Positions 18,494 through 28,022 of a DNA stretch of 64,000 nt are shown here, piece by piece (the first letter of the stretch is position 1; every line of letters starts with the position of its first letter). This DNA is from Methylophaga muralis. GTDB lineage: Bacteria; Pseudomonadota; Gammaproteobacteria; Nitrosococcales; Methylophagaceae. Made by a program: the position numbers and the translations under genes. The stretch covers positions 62,001 to 126,000 of the forward strand of contig NZ_MCRI01000004.1 of NCBI RefSeq assembly GCF_001720165.1, written 5' to 3'. The notes beneath the pieces were generated by a model. The model did no database searches. It saw only the letters and a program-made list of their open reading frames with translations, and was not told where the DNA came from.

Positions 18494-20197
18494 TCAGTGT
18501 TCATTATTTTTCGGAGCAAAACGTGTTGTAATGTGACTGGTAATACTTTTCGCCAGTTCATCTTCACTGAAAAAAACTTTACCAATACCATCTTTAGTCA
18601 GCAATTGTGCTTCGGCAGCGTTGTAGGTTCGCAATACAATTTCGATACCCGGATTTAATTTGCGTGCAGTATCTGCCATTTGTCTTACATCAACTGGATC
18701 AGGTGTCGCGATAACCAGCATGGCAGCATTGGCAATATGTGCCTGAATTAATACTGCAGGTTCGGCTGCATTACCGGCAACCGCGGCTATACCTTGTTTA
18801 CGTAATGCTTTGACCTGTTCGCGGTTTTGTTCTGCAACAACAAATGGAATATCCCGAGCCTTCAGTGCTTCTGCTACCCGACTGCCAACCCGACCAAATC
18901 CGACCAGTACCACTTGTCCTTTAAGAAATTTACTCTCCGTAGACATCGGCAATTCCGCAAATGGCTCCTGTCGACGTTCGAGCCTGCGGGCCAGAAATGA
19001 ACGCATCAATATCCATTTACGCAGTGGATTCACCACCGAGAATAACAATGGATTCAATGCTATCGAAATAATAGCCCCGGCCAAAACCAGGTTCATTCCC
19101 TCTTGAGGTAATAACCCAAGAGTCAGTCCTAAACCGGCAAGAATAAAAGAGAACTCACCAATTTGTGCCAGACTGGCTGCCACCGTTAATGCTGTATTTA
19201 GCGGATAACGAAACGCCAAGGTTATCGCCATTGCTGCCATGGATTTACCGATGATGATAATGCCGACTACCGCCAAAACATGCAGTGGTTCATCAATCAG
19301 AATCGTCGGGTCAAACAACATACCGACAGCCACGAAAAACAACACCGAGAATGCATCACGTAATGGTAATGACTCCTGCGCTGCCCGATGACTGAATTCC
19401 GACTCACGCATCATCATGCCAGCAAAAAAAGCGCCTAAGGCAAACGACACGCTGAATAGTAAAGCCGCACCGTAAGCGATGCTGATGGCGGCGGTGATAG
19501 TTGCCAAAGTAAATAATTCACGAGAGCCGGTTCCTGCTACCTGCCAAAGGATCCATGGAAAAAGTCGACGACCGACAATTAACATCACCGCGACAAATGC
19601 TGTGACCTGCAAGAGTATTTGACTGATCGTTTGCCAAAGTGGTGCATCTGAAACGCCTGTTTCGCTGGAGCCTAAAATCCCTGCCAATGCCGGAAGTAAT
19701 ACCAACATTAAAACTGTGGCTAAGTCTTCGACAATCAGCCAACCAACCGCAATACGCCCGTTTATTGTTTCCAGTAAGCCTTGGGATTCCAGAGCTTTTA
19801 ATAACACCACCGTACTGGCACAGGATAATGACAGCCCCAGTACCAATCCCTCACCAAAGGTCCATCCCCAACTCATGGCAAGCATGGTGCCAAGTAAAGT
19901 GGCAATAGACATTTGCGCAATGGCACCCGGAAGTGCAATACGCTTAACGGCCATCAAGTCCTTGAGCGAGAAATGCAAACCCACGCCGAACATCAACAAC
20001 ATCACACCAATTTCTGATAATTGAATGGCGATATCGACATCAGCATGAAAACCGGGGGTGCTGGGACCGATAATAATACCGGCCAGCAAATACCCCACCA
20101 AAGCCGGGATATTAATTTTTTCAGCAATAAAGCCCAACACCAGTGCCAGAGCAAAGCCGGCAGCAATTGTGCTGATAAGGGGGACGTGGTGCTCCAT
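18494..20197 (-). CDS. ybaL: YbaL/KefB-type monovalent cation:proton antiporter
   Basis: Inner-membrane CPA2 antiporter, predicted to exchange K+ (or Na+) for H+. About 390 N-terminal residues form the 12-13 helix Na_H_Exchanger domain; VGYLLAGIIIGPSTPGFHAD and LMFGVGLHFSLKDLMAVK are very close to E. coli YbaL. A cytoplasmic TrkA-N/RCK domain follows with the nucleotide-binding VLVGFGRVGSRVAEAL, so ligand or NAD(H)-dependent gating is likely. At 567 residues the length matches (E. coli about 558). Divergent from oadGAB across a 268-base region, and upstream of RNase J. Confidence 0.92.
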   Translation of the reverse strand: MEHHVPLISTIAAGFALALVLGFIAEKINIPALVGYLLAGIIIGPSTPGFHADVDIAIQLSEIGVMLLMFGVGLHFSLKDLMAVKRIALPGAIAQMSIATLLGTMLAMSWGWTFGEGLVLGLSLSCASTVVLLKALESQGLLETINGRIAVGWLIVEDLATVLMLVLLPALAGILGSSETGVSDAPLWQTISQILLQVTAFVAVMLIVGRRLFPWILWQVAGTGSRELFTLATITAAISIAYGAALLFSVSFALGAFFAGMMMRESEFSHRAAQESLPLRDAFSVLFFVAVGMLFDPTILIDEPLHVLAVVGIIIIGKSMAAMAITLAFRYPLNTALTVAASLAQIGEFSFILAGLGLTLGLLPQEGMNLVLAGAIISIALNPLLFSVVNPLRKWILMRSFLARRLERRQEPFAELPMSTESKFLKGQVVLVGFGRVGSRVAEALKARDIPFVVAEQNREQVKALRKQGIAAVAGNAAEPAVLIQAHIANAAMLVIATPDPVDVRQMADTARKLNPGIEIVLRTYNAAEAQLLTKDGIGKVFFSEDELAKSITSHITTRFAPKNNEH

Positions 20198-20390
20198 AAG
20201 TCTCAGCCTTTTTCCATAAATACACTGGTTAAACTCTGTACACCCACAGCGGTTTACAGGCCATCCTTATTACAGTGTTTTACCGCTCAAATTCTTAAAA
20301 CACAAGCTGTTTTCAATATGGCTTTTGCCCTGTTAATCTAGGTCAAATAAGGTCTTATGCGTAAAGGAAATATGTGAGTTAAATCAACAA

Positions 20391-20399
20391 TGCTATACT
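20391..20399 (+). promoter_or_regulatory. Extended -10 promoter candidate for oadGAB
   Basis: TGCTATACT (TG-N plus TATACT, five of six to consensus) lies 67 bases upstream of the oadG start in the 268-base ybaL-oadG intergenic region. No convincing -35 is present 17 bases upstream. The rest of that region shows no other strong element to my reading. Confidence 0.45.
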
Positions 20400-20465
20400 A
20401 CGCGGCTGTTTACAGTTGAATACGCTCCAAGCTTTTAACGACCTAAATCAATTAGAGGCAAACTG

Positions 20466-20759
20466 ATGGAAGACACCACCCTTATGTCAGAAGGATTCAC
20501 GCTCATGCTGACCGGCATGGGTTTTGTATTTGTATTTCTGACCGTATTAGTGCTTGTGACCACACTGATGTCGTGGATAATTACCCGCTATGAGAAGAGT
20601 GTCGGCGCCCTTCCCGCTGATGGCATACCTGCTCCAACAGCGGTTCTCGGACAACCAGCATCAAACACCAAAAATTCATCTCAGCCCTCCCAAGATCACG
20701 CACTCCTTACGGTTTTATCAAGCGCCGTACATAAATACCGAAATAAAAAAAACAAGTGA
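20466..20759 (+). CDS. oadG: Oxaloacetate decarboxylase gamma subunit
   Basis: Small membrane subunit that holds the Na+-translocating oxaloacetate decarboxylase together and binds zinc. The 97 residues have one N-terminal membrane segment (GMGFVFVFLTVLVLVTTLM) and a hydrophilic, proline/serine-rich tail with a histidine near the C-terminus (SSAVHKYR), as in the family. The ATG at 20466 follows AGAGG at good spacing; a second in-frame Met lies six residues on. It begins the gamma-alpha-beta order known from Klebsiella and Vibrio. The alpha gene starts 43 bases later. Confidence 0.9.
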   Translation: MEDTTLMSEGFTLMLTGMGFVFVFLTVLVLVTTLMSWIITRYEKSVGALPADGIPAPTAVLGQPASNTKNSSQPSQDHALLTVLSSAVHKYRNKKNK

Positions 20760-20802
20760 CGCCAAGTCACCATACAACTAAGTTTAATCACAAGGCCAGA
20801 AT

Positions 20803-22599
20803 ATGACCGAAGCAAAAAAAACTCTTGGCATCACCGATGTTGTTCTCCGTGATGCTCATCAATCATTATTTGCGACACGACTGCGTTTAGATGACATGCT
20901 GCCGATTGCCGACAAACTAGATCAAGTCGGCTTCTGGTCAGTGGAAAGCTGGGGCGGCGCAACGTTTGACGCCTGTATCCGTTATCTTGGTGAAGATCCC
21001 TGGCACCGTATTCGCAGCTTGAAAGCGGCTATGCCGAATACACCGCAACAAATGCTGCTGCGTGGCCAGAATTTGCTCGGTTATCGTCATTATGCTGATG
21101 ATGTTGTACGTAAGTTTGTGGAAAGAGCCTGTATTAATGGCGTCGATGTTTTCCGCGTCTTTGATGCGATGAATGATCCTCGCAACCTTGAAGTGGCTAT
21201 TAAAGCCGTTCTGGAAAATGATAAACATGCTCAGGGCACCATGGCCTATACCATCAGCCCAGTACATGATTTACAGATGTGGCTAGACATGGCAAAACGC
21301 ATCGAAGATATGGGCGCACATTCTTTATGTATTAAAGATATGGCTGGTTTGCTTAAGCCTTACAAAGCTTATGAACTTGTTAAAAGTCTTAAGCAAACCA
21401 TTGATATCCCAATACATATGCAATCTCATGCTACGACTGGCTTGTCGACAGCAACCATTATGAAATGCGTTGAAGCCGGTATAGATAATGTAGATACCGC
21501 AATCTCTTCCATGTCGATGACCTATGGCCATTCTGCGACTGAATCGGTGGTTTCCATCTTTGAAGATACTGATCGCGACACCGGTTTAAATATCGAATTA
21601 CTCGAAGAAATTGCCGCTTATTTTCGCGAAATTCGGAAAAAATATGCCAAGTTTGAGGGCAGCTTACGTGGAGTTGATTCACGAATCCTAGTGGCACAGG
21701 TTCCAGGCGGTATGCTGACCAATATGGAAAGCCAGTTGCGTGAACAAAATGCACTGGATCGTATGGATGAAGTTTTACATGAGATTCCGCGAGTGCGCGA
21801 AGATCTCGGCTTTATCCCATTGGTTACCCCTACTTCGCAAATTGTCGGCACCCAAGCGGTTATTAATGTTTTGACTGGCGAGCGCTATAAATCCATTACT
21901 GAAGAAACCCAAGGTATATTACGTGGAGAGTATGGTTCAGCGCCTGCTCCCTTCAATACTGAGCTGCAAAAACGCGTTTTGAATGGTGCTGAGGTGATTA
22001 CTTGCCGACCAGCGGATCTGCTTGAAGATGAAATGGATAAACTTACCGCTGAGTTGGTTTCACTGGCAGACCAGGACAACTTCAAACTGGAAGAAGGTGA
22101 AAGACAGATTGATGATGTATTGACCTTTGCCTTGTTTAACCAGACAGCAATTAAATTCCTCAAAAATCGTGGCAATCCGGATGCTTTTGAGCCATTACCC
22201 ACGGCTGAAGCAACTCATTCATCAACTGCTCCTGCTAAACAAGCTGGCGCACCAGAAACTTACACTATTACCGTCAATGGCCAGCAATATGTGGTTGAGG
22301 TCAATGAAGGCGGTGATATCAGTCAGATTGACAGTTCACAAGCACCTCAAGCAGTTCAAACGGTTCCCCAACAGCCAGTCAGCGAAGGTGCCGTCGTCAA
22401 GGCGCCATTATCCGGAAATATCTGGAAAATCATGGTAGCTCAAGGACAAGCCGTTAATGAAGGTGATGTGATACTCATCCTTGAAGCGATGAAAATGGAA
22501 ACACAGATCGTGGCAGAACATGCCGGTACTGTGACTGCTATCAATGTAAAACCCGGTGATACCGTCAAAGTTGGCGACGCACTGGTTTCAATCGCTTAA
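20803..22599 (+). CDS. oadA: Oxaloacetate decarboxylase alpha subunit (biotin carrier carboxyltransferase)
   Basis: Transfers the carboxyl group of oxaloacetate to its biotin, yielding pyruvate. The N-terminal carboxyltransferase barrel begins [20 protein letters not shown] with the metal-site aspartate and includes the [20 protein letters not shown] segment. The conserved PYC_OADA domain follows. A glutamine/proline-rich linker (about 470-525) leads to the biotinyl domain with the target lysine in EAMKMET, about Lys564. The 598-residue length is family-typical. Cytoplasmic, docking on OadB via OadG. ATG at 20803 is preceded by AAGG. Confidence 0.97.
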   Translation: MTEAKKTLGITDVVLRDAHQSLFATRLRLDDMLPIADKLDQVGFWSVESWGGATFDACIRYLGEDPWHRIRSLKAAMPNTPQQMLLRGQNLLGYRHYADDVVRKFVERACINGVDVFRVFDAMNDPRNLEVAIKAVLENDKHAQGTMAYTISPVHDLQMWLDMAKRIEDMGAHSLCIKDMAGLLKPYKAYELVKSLKQTIDIPIHMQSHATTGLSTATIMKCVEAGIDNVDTAISSMSMTYGHSATESVVSIFEDTDRDTGLNIELLEEIAAYFREIRKKYAKFEGSLRGVDSRILVAQVPGGMLTNMESQLREQNALDRMDEVLHEIPRVREDLGFIPLVTPTSQIVGTQAVINVLTGERYKSITEETQGILRGEYGSAPAPFNTELQKRVLNGAEVITCRPADLLEDEMDKLTAELVSLADQDNFKLEEGERQIDDVLTFALFNQTAIKFLKNRGNPDAFEPLPTAEATHSSTAPAKQAGAPETYTITVNGQQYVVEVNEGGDISQIDSSQAPQAVQTVPQQPVSEGAVVKAPLSGNIWKIMVAQGQAVNEGDVILILEAMKMETQIVAEHAGTVTAINVKPGDTVKVGDALVSIA

Positions 22600-22610
22600 G
22601 GGCTAGTCGA

Positions 22611-23744
22611 ATGGATAAGTTATTACATCTATGGGAAGCCACTGGTTTCTATCAAATGCAGCTCGGTCAGGCTGTGATGATTCTGATCGGTATGTTGTTG
22701 TTATATCTGGCTATCAAGAAAAACTTTGAGCCATTATTGCTGGTACCCATTGGATTTGGTGGTGTATTGGCCAATATTCCAGGAGCAGGCTTAGCCGAAG
22801 CCGGTGGTATTTTGGATTTGTTTTATACCATCGGTATTGCGAGTGGGGCTTTCCCACTGATTATATTTATGGGTGTGGGTGCAATGACCGATTTCGGTCC
22901 TTTGTTAGCGAATCCCAAAACCTTATTTCTGGGCGCTGCAGCACAGTTCGGTATTTTTGCCACGCTGATGGGGGCAGTGTTACTTTCGACTTTCGGAATT
23001 TTCGATTTCACTCTGGCAGATGCCGCAGCCATCGGCATTATTGGTGGTGCTGATGGTCCGACGTCGATATATGTTGCCAGTAAACTGGCACCGGAGTTAT
23101 TGGGTGCAATTGCGGTGGCATCGTATTCTTATATGGCCTTGGTTCCATTGATCCAACCCCCCATCATGCGTGCGCTGACTAACGAAAAAGAACGCAAGAT
23201 TCGTATGCATCAGCAAAGGCATGTGTCACAACGTGAAAAAATTGTTTTCCCGTTGGTATTATTGATTCTGGTTGCCCTGTTCCTGCCGGATGCTGCTCCA
23301 TTACTGGGTATGTTCTGTTTTGGTAACTTGATGAAAGAATGTGCGGTGGTGGATCGTCTAAGCAACACTACCCAAAACTCATTAATCAATACCGTGACCA
23401 TCTTCCTGGGCTTGGCTGTCGGTTCACGCTTAAGTGCGGATAGCTTTTTGAATCATATGACTCTGGGTATTTTAGTGCTTGGTATGGTTGCGTTTTCTAT
23501 CGGTACCGCATCCGGTGTCATCATGGCGAAGATTCTGAATAAAGTAACCAAAGAGCCTATTAATCCATTGATTGGTTCTGCAGGTGTATCAGCTGTGCCT
23601 ATGGCGGCACGGGTTTCAAATAAACTGGGACTAGAAGCGGATAAACATAACTTCTTATTGATGCATGCCATGGGTCCGAATGTGGCCGGGGTTATCGGTT
23701 CAGCAGTGGCTGCGGGTATTTTGATCAATTACGTAGCAAGCTAA
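22611..23744 (+). CDS. oadB: Oxaloacetate decarboxylase beta subunit (Na+ pump)
   Basis: Membrane subunit that decarboxylates carboxybiotin and exports Na+, storing the energy as a sodium gradient. The 377 residues are nearly all hydrophobic helices. The segment [22 protein letters not shown] and the [17 protein letters not shown] loop, with the Na+-binding aspartate of GGADGPT, are hallmarks of the family; another conserved block is [19 protein letters not shown]. It starts 11 bases after oadA and ends the operon, followed by a hairpin terminator. Such pumps occur mainly in marine, anaerobic or facultative bacteria. Confidence 0.97.
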   Translation: MDKLLHLWEATGFYQMQLGQAVMILIGMLLLYLAIKKNFEPLLLVPIGFGGVLANIPGAGLAEAGGILDLFYTIGIASGAFPLIIFMGVGAMTDFGPLLANPKTLFLGAAAQFGIFATLMGAVLLSTFGIFDFTLADAAAIGIIGGADGPTSIYVASKLAPELLGAIAVASYSYMALVPLIQPPIMRALTNEKERKIRMHQQRHVSQREKIVFPLVLLILVALFLPDAAPLLGMFCFGNLMKECAVVDRLSNTTQNSLINTVTIFLGLAVGSRLSADSFLNHMTLGILVLGMVAFSIGTASGVIMAKILNKVTKEPINPLIGSAGVSAVPMAARVSNKLGLEADKHNFLLMHAMGPNVAGVIGSAVAAGILINYVAS

Positions 23745-23749
23745 TCTTT

Positions 23750-23788
23750 TTGCTCCCTGAAACAGCCAGTTTTAGGGAGCAATTTGTT
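23750..23788 (+). terminator. Terminator of oadGAB
   Basis: A 14-base stem TTGCTCCCTGAAAC (23750-23763) pairs with GTTTTAGGGAGCAA (23769-23782) with one G-U pair and a 5-base loop, followed by TTTGTTT. It begins six bases after the oadB stop and overlaps the end of the convergent small gene. Confidence 0.8.
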
Positions 23789-24101
23789 TACCCTTCACTA
23801 TTCTTACGCCCGCGATTTGATTACCAAAGCCTCTTATTTCACAGCCATAGCCGCTAAATGATGCTTGTGATTCAACCAGTGCCAACCATTTCTCACCCGG
23901 AGCTTGAGCACCACTCATTCTGCTAAAGGTAAGTCCTCTGCTCTGCAGTTCAATGACAATATCGTTATACGTCATTCCCGGTTTGATTTGCTGACAAGCA
24001 GTTTTAATCTTTTCGGTTTCCCACACGTAATAGAGCGGGTATAACATCACCAGCACAATTGAAAACTGTAGCAACTTTACTAAGATCAGCTGATATTTCA
24101 T
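23772..24101 (-). CDS. Hypothetical single-pass membrane protein, SmpA/OmlA-like fold possible
   Basis: 109 residues from ATG at 24101, chosen because AAAGGA lies 8-9 bases upstream; the longer TTG reading would put that ribosome site inside the gene. One membrane helix or uncleaved signal (about 3-25, LVKLLQFSIVLVMLYPLYYV) precedes a globular domain containing QQIKPGMTYNDIVIELQSRG. The KPGMTYNDI phrase resembles the small alpha-beta domain of SmpA/OmlA (BamE) proteins, but similarity is weak and function is unknown. Two cysteines (ACQQ, GCEI) could form a disulfide if the domain is periplasmic. Confidence 0.6.
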   Translation of the reverse strand: MKYQLILVKLLQFSIVLVMLYPLYYVWETEKIKTACQQIKPGMTYNDIVIELQSRGLTFSRMSGAQAPGEKWLALVESQASFSGYGCEIRGFGNQIAGVRIVKGKQIAP

Positions 24102-24210
24102 GGCTAAGTTTCCTTTCATCAAGCCATATTGAGTTTGCTGATTGTAGTGGGTATGACTTTACTAAAACGTGATGTACAGATTGTTTTCCCATAAATAACA
24201 GGATCATTAA

Positions 24211-24432
24211 ATGACAAACGAAATCACCACCGTGCATATCACTAAAAGCCCGGTCGAACTGTTCAAAATTCTCAAATTTGAAGGCATCGCCGACAGCGGC
24301 GCTGAAGCGAAAAATATCATTGCTGAAGGCCATGTTAAGGTCAACGGTGTGGTGGAAACACGTAAACGTAAACAGATGGTAGCTGGCGATATTTTTCAGA
24401 TCGGTGACGATAGCTGGCAATTAGTAGATTGA
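24211..24432 (+). CDS. ybcJ: S4-domain RNA-binding protein (YbcJ family)
   Basis: A 73-residue stand-alone S4 domain. The core ELFKILKFEGIADSGAEAKNIIAEGHVKVNGVVETRKRKQMVAGD shown in pieces (LKFEGIADSGAEAKNII; VKVNGVVETRKRKQ) matches YbcJ, a small RNA-binding protein of unknown target thought to act on ribosomal or other structured RNA. ATG at 24211 is preceded by AGGATC. It is oriented with, and 60 bases upstream of, the arsenic operon; the ars operator lies between them, so it probably is not part of that regulon. Confidence 0.85.
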   Translation: MTNEITTVHITKSPVELFKILKFEGIADSGAEAKNIIAEGHVKVNGVVETRKRKQMVAGDIFQIGDDSWQLVD

Positions 24433-24447
24433 CATTCAAATAAATTA

Positions 24448-24472
24448 ATATATGATTTTTCATATATATGAA
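24448..24472 (+). promoter_or_regulatory. ArsR operator upstream of arsR
   Basis: ATATATG (24448-24454) and CATATAT (24461-24467) form a perfect 7-bp inverted repeat with a 6-base spacer; a second perfect palindrome, TTCATATATATGAA, overlaps at 24459-24472. It lies 21-45 bases before the arsR ATG, as expected for autoregulation by an ArsR/SmtB repressor, whose sites are AT-rich dyads of this kind. A near-copy with the same spacing occurs before arsC (24832-24851). Confidence 0.7.
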
Positions 24473-24492
24473 TTTCCGAATATATCACCATT

Positions 24493-24816
24493 ATGGATTT
24501 ACTGAGTTTTCACAAATGTCTGGCCGACGAAACGCGTTTGCGTTTAGTCCTGCTAATAGTCGATCAAGACGAATTATGTGTCTGTGAATTGATTTCAGCC
24601 CTGCAAATCAGTCAGCCAAAAATATCACGTCACCTGGCGTTACTCAGACAAAGTGGTCTTTTGCTGGATCGACGCCAAGGTCAATGGGTGTATTACCGTC
24701 TAAACCCTGATCTGCCCGCTTGGGCGACACAATCCATTGATGCTGCTTATCAAAGCAAACCGAACTTTTTTAGAGATGATTTAGCGAAGTTACAGCGTCT
24801 GGGTAATTGCTGCTAA
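24493..24816 (+). CDS. arsR: ArsR-family arsenite-responsive repressor
   Basis: Winged-helix dimeric repressor that leaves DNA when As(III) binds. The metal motif ELCVCEL (Cys29, Cys31) is the classical ArsR site on the recognition region, followed by the helix-turn-helix LQISQPKISRHLALLRQSGLL and wing DRRQGQWVYYRL. The protein ends in NCC, two more cysteines that could add a thiol ligand. The 107-residue length is standard. It heads the operon arsR-arsC-acr3-gapdh and lies directly behind the palindromic operator. Confidence 0.93.
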   Translation: MDLLSFHKCLADETRLRLVLLIVDQDELCVCELISALQISQPKISRHLALLRQSGLLLDRRQGQWVYYRLNPDLPAWATQSIDAAYQSKPNFFRDDLAKLQRLGNCC

Positions 24817-24831
24817 AAATTTTAGCCTGAA

Positions 24832-24851
24832 ATATATGGATAAACATATGT
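24832..24851 (+). promoter_or_regulatory. Second ArsR-like operator, between arsR and arsC
   Basis: ATATATG (24832-24838), six-base spacer, CATATGT (24845-24851): the same dyad as the operator before arsR with a single mismatch and identical spacing. It ends one base before the arsC ATG at 24853 and would cover its ribosome binding site region. This suggests that arsC-acr3-gapdh may have separate control, or that the repressor acts as a roadblock. Confidence 0.55.
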
Positions 24852-24852
24852 T

Positions 24853-25338
24853 ATGACAACCACTCCTCTCAAACTGTTATTCCTTTGCACCCATAATGCC
24901 TGTCGCAGCATCCTGGCTGAAGCCATTTGTCGACAGTTAGCTGGTGATAAATTTATCGTTGCCAGCGCGGGTAGTCAGCCAGCCGGAAAAGTGTTTCCCC
25001 AAACCTTAAACAAGCTAACTGAACACGGTTACAACATTGATGGATTGTCCAGTAAATCCTGGGAAGCTTTGAGTGACTATCATCCTGACATTGTGATCAC
25101 CGTCTGCGATCAGGCCGCCGGTGAGAGCTGCCCTATCTGGTTCGGCAAAGCCGTCAAAGGCCATTGGGGATTGCCTGATGCTTCCAAAATCACTGATTCA
25201 AGCGAACGGGGTCAATGTTTTGATGGCTTAATCCGTCTACTTGAAACACGTTTAACTGCAGTATTGGAATTACCGTTGGCAGAGCTTTCTTTAACGGAAA
25301 TCAGCACTGAATTAAAACGAATTGGAGCCACTAACTGA
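24853..25338 (+). CDS. arsC: Arsenate reductase, low-molecular-weight phosphatase type
   Basis: Reduces As(V) to As(III) for export. The N-terminal P-loop CX5R motif is CTHNACR (Cys12 to Arg18), the nucleophile site of the LMW tyrosine-phosphatase/thioredoxin-coupled ArsC family; further redox cysteines follow at [16 protein letters not shown]. The 161-residue length is slightly longer than Staphylococcus ArsC (131), as in proteobacterial members. The protein ends in ELKRIGATN. The stop overlaps the acr3 start by one base, indicating translational coupling. Confidence 0.92.
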   Translation: MTTTPLKLLFLCTHNACRSILAEAICRQLAGDKFIVASAGSQPAGKVFPQTLNKLTEHGYNIDGLSSKSWEALSDYHPDIVITVCDQAAGESCPIWFGKAVKGHWGLPDASKITDSSERGQCFDGLIRLLETRLTAVLELPLAELSLTEISTELKRIGATN

Positions 25339-26372
25339 TGGGTATTTTTGAACGTTATTTATCGGTATGGGTCGGGCTGAGCATTCTGGCAGGATTATTT
25401 TTAGGTAATCTGTTTCCGTCCATATTCGATCTAATCGCCAGCCTGGAATACGCTCATGTAAATCTGCTGATTGCGATATTTATCTGGTTGATGATTTATC
25501 CAATGATGGTACAGGTGGATTTCACCGCCATTAAAGATGTTGGCAAAAGGCCGCAGGGAATTTGGCTGACTTTGGTCATCAACTGGCTGATCAAACCTTT
25601 CACTATGGCTGCTTTAGGTTGGTTGTTTTTTAAAGTATTTTTCGCCGGTTGGGTCGATCCGCAATCAGCTGATGAATATATTGCCGGCATGATTTTACTG
25701 GGCGTTGCACCCTGTACGGCGATGGTATTTATCTGGAGCCAACTGGTTAAAGGCGATGCCAATTACACCCTGGTGCAAGTCTCACTCAACGATATCATCA
25801 TGATTTTCGCCTTTGCGCCGATTGCCGCGTTTTTACTTGGCATCACTGATTTAACCGTGCCCTGGGAAACCTTGCTGATCTCAGTCGTGTTATATGTTTT
25901 ATTACCGCTTGTTGCAGGCTTTTTTACCCGGCAACATATTATTAAAAGCAAAGGTTTACCGGCGCTCAACAGCTTTTTAAGCCATATCAAACCCTGGTCA
26001 ATTATGGGCTTATTGGCCACAGTGGTTTTGCTGTTTGGTTTTCAGGCTGAAACCATTCTGCAACAACCTTTTATTATTGTGCTGATTGCTATTCCCCTGC
26101 TGATTCAAACTTACGGGATTTTTGCTCTGGGTTACTTTGCAGCCATCAAAATGCGTCTGCAACACGATGTCGCTGCTCCTGCCTGTTTAATTGGCACCTC
26201 AAACTTTTTCGAAATGGCCGTTGCTGTTGCCATTTCATTATTCGGTCTGCATTCAGGTGCTGCTCTGGCAACCGTGGTCGGTGTATTGGTTGAAGTGCCA
26301 GTCATGCTGACATTAGTCTATTTTGCCAATCGCACCCGACACTGGTTTCCTAAACAAGAGAATTTATCATGA
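25338..26372 (+). CDS. acr3: ACR3-type arsenite efflux transporter
   Basis: Exports arsenite across the inner membrane using the proton gradient. The 344 residues form about ten helices of the bile-acid/Na+ symporter-like fold. The conserved [28 protein letters not shown] block contains the essential cysteine of ACR3, and [20 protein letters not shown] is the second family signature; both are quoted here as fragments APCTAMVF and [10 protein letters not shown]. The gene overlaps arsC and the downstream gapdh (four bases, ATGA), so the three are coupled. Confidence 0.94.
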   Translation: MGIFERYLSVWVGLSILAGLFLGNLFPSIFDLIASLEYAHVNLLIAIFIWLMIYPMMVQVDFTAIKDVGKRPQGIWLTLVINWLIKPFTMAALGWLFFKVFFAGWVDPQSADEYIAGMILLGVAPCTAMVFIWSQLVKGDANYTLVQVSLNDIIMIFAFAPIAAFLLGITDLTVPWETLLISVVLYVLLPLVAGFFTRQHIIKSKGLPALNSFLSHIKPWSIMGLLATVVLLFGFQAETILQQPFIIVLIAIPLLIQTYGIFALGYFAAIKMRLQHDVAAPACLIGTSNFFEMAVAVAISLFGLHSGAALATVVGVLVEVPVMLTLVYFANRTRHWFPKQENLS

Positions 26373-27370
26373 CAATCAAAGTAGGTATTAACGGTTTTGG
26401 TCGTATTGGACGCTTGTGTTTACGCGCTGCCTGGGAATGGCCAGACATTGAGTTTGTGCAACTGAATGATCCGGCAGGTGATGCTGAAACTCATGCTCAT
26501 CTGTTAAATTTTGATTCGGTACATGGCCGTTGGGATCGTCACGCTGAAGCCAATGGCAGTAATATTAGCGTTGGTGATAAAACCCTTGCGGTAACCGCGA
26601 ATAAAGCCATTGATGACACCGACTGGTCAGGCTGTGATGTGGTTATTGAAGCATCCGGCAAAATGCGTGATAGCACAATGTTGCAAGCGTATTTGGATCA
26701 AGGTGTAAAACGTGTGGTGGTGACAGCCCCGGTCAAACAGGCTGGTATATTAAATGTGGTAATGGGTGTGAACGATGATCTGTATGATGCGGATGCGCAT
26801 AAAATTGTGACCGCCGCCTCCTGTACCACCAACTGTCTGGCACCCGTCGTTAAAGTTATTCATGAAAAGCTGGGCATCAAACATGGCATGATCACCACCA
26901 TCCATGATTTAACCAATACTCAGTCAATTATGGATACGCCGCACAAAGATTTACGCCGGGCACGTATGTCCGGTATCAATTTGATTCCCACCACAACCGG
27001 CAGTGCTACCGCTATTACTGAAATTTTTCCTGAACTCAAAGGCCGCTTAAATGGCCACGCGGTACGTGTGCCATTAGCCAATGCGTCATTAACTGATTGT
27101 GTATTTGAAGTTGAACGGGCTACCTCAGTTGAGGAAGTCAACGCGTTATTAAAGACCGCTGCAGAAAATGAATTAAACGGAATCCTGGGCTATGAAGAAA
27201 AACCCTTGGTATCGAGTGATTATCGGGGCGATCCACGTTCAAGCATTATTGACGCCCTTTCTACTATGGTCACCAATCAGACACAGGTGAAAATCTACGC
27301 CTGGTATGACAATGAATGGGGCTACAGCATGCGTACGATGGAACTGGTACGTAAAGTAGGCTTAAGCTGA
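26369..27370 (+). CDS. Glyceraldehyde-3-phosphate dehydrogenase in an arsenic operon
   Basis: The 333-residue type I GAPDH has the NAD-binding N-terminus ([13 protein letters not shown]), catalytic Cys152 in SCTTNC and the C-terminal WYDNEWGYS. In ars operons such an enzyme forms 1-arseno-3-phosphoglycerate from G3P and arsenate, which the partner ArsJ exports. Here gapdh overlaps acr3 by four bases, so it clearly belongs to the operon, but no arsJ follows: the next gene is alkB on the other strand, two bases away. It may work with an ArsJ elsewhere, or be a co-opted housekeeping copy. The enzyme call is firm and the arsenic role is inferred from position. Confidence 0.92.
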   Translation: MTIKVGINGFGRIGRLCLRAAWEWPDIEFVQLNDPAGDAETHAHLLNFDSVHGRWDRHAEANGSNISVGDKTLAVTANKAIDDTDWSGCDVVIEASGKMRDSTMLQAYLDQGVKRVVVTAPVKQAGILNVVMGVNDDLYDADAHKIVTAASCTTNCLAPVVKVIHEKLGIKHGMITTIHDLTNTQSIMDTPHKDLRRARMSGINLIPTTTGSATAITEIFPELKGRLNGHAVRVPLANASLTDCVFEVERATSVEEVNALLKTAAENELNGILGYEEKPLVSSDYRGDPRSSIIDALSTMVTNQTQVKIYAWYDNEWGYSMRTMELVRKVGLS

Positions 27371-27371
27371 T

Positions 27372-28022
27372 TTATCTGGCCTGACGAAAGGTCAGGTTAT
27401 ATCGATACGACCCGGTCAATGGATGCTGACCGGGCTTTAGCGTTAATACACCATGGTAATAACGTCTTGCCGCCCCACCCCAGACAATTACATCACCGTG
27501 CTGTAATGGAATTCGCTGTACAGGATCATTTCGCTTTGGCCCGCCGAACTGAAACACGATTGGCAACCCCAGTGAAACAGAAACTATCGGCTGAGAAAAA
27601 TCCTTTTCATCCTTATCCTGATGCAGGCCCATTTTGGCACCGACTTCATAGCGGTTTATCAGACATACATCAGGTGAAAACCGGCTAAAACCGGATTGTC
27701 GTGCCGCTGTTTCAGCAAGTTCGCGAAAACATTCCGGCATAACTGGCCAAGCCTGTTCAGTCTGCGGGTCTATTTCACTGTAACGGTAACCCTGTCTGTC
27801 ACTATGCCATCCCACATCACCACAATTTGTGATCGCGGCCGACATAAAGAAACCACCCGGTGTCTGCATCCTGCGAAAAGGTGATTGTGCTGCAATAAGA
27901 TCAAGCTGATTGAGTATTTGAGGTGCCATTTGCAAAGCAAAGCTTCTTAACAAAAAAACTTCCGGCAGGATTTGCTCACATTGAAGCTGATTTGCCTCAG
28001 CAAATAAATCCGCTGTGATCAT
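27372..28022 (-). CDS. alkB: DNA alkylation repair dioxygenase AlkB
   Basis: Fe(II)/2-oxoglutarate dioxygenase that oxidatively removes methyl groups from 1-methyladenine and 3-methylcytosine. At 216 residues it is the same size as E. coli AlkB. The iron ligands are His134 and Asp136 in MGLHQDKDE, with a later His in YYHGVL, and the 2-oxoglutarate arginine lies in the C-terminal YRYNLTFRQ. The substrate-lid region RRMQTPGGFFMSA is conserved. The start overlaps the stop of the methyltransferase gene by four bases (ATGA), an alkylation-repair operon. Confidence 0.95.
   Translation of the reverse strand: MITADLFAEANQLQCEQILPEVFLLRSFALQMAPQILNQLDLIAAQSPFRRMQTPGGFFMSAAITNCGDVGWHSDRQGYRYSEIDPQTEQAWPVMPECFRELAETAARQSGFSRFSPDVCLINRYEVGAKMGLHQDKDEKDFSQPIVSVSLGLPIVFQFGGPKRNDPVQRIPLQHGDVIVWGGAARRYYHGVLTLKPGQHPLTGSYRYNLTFRQAR

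Noticed and set aside
20372-20388. CRP or FNR-like site before oadGAB (TGTGA-GTTAAA-TCAAC)
   Set aside because: Only 8 of 10 core bases match either consensus and the position overlaps the -35 region; too weak to call.
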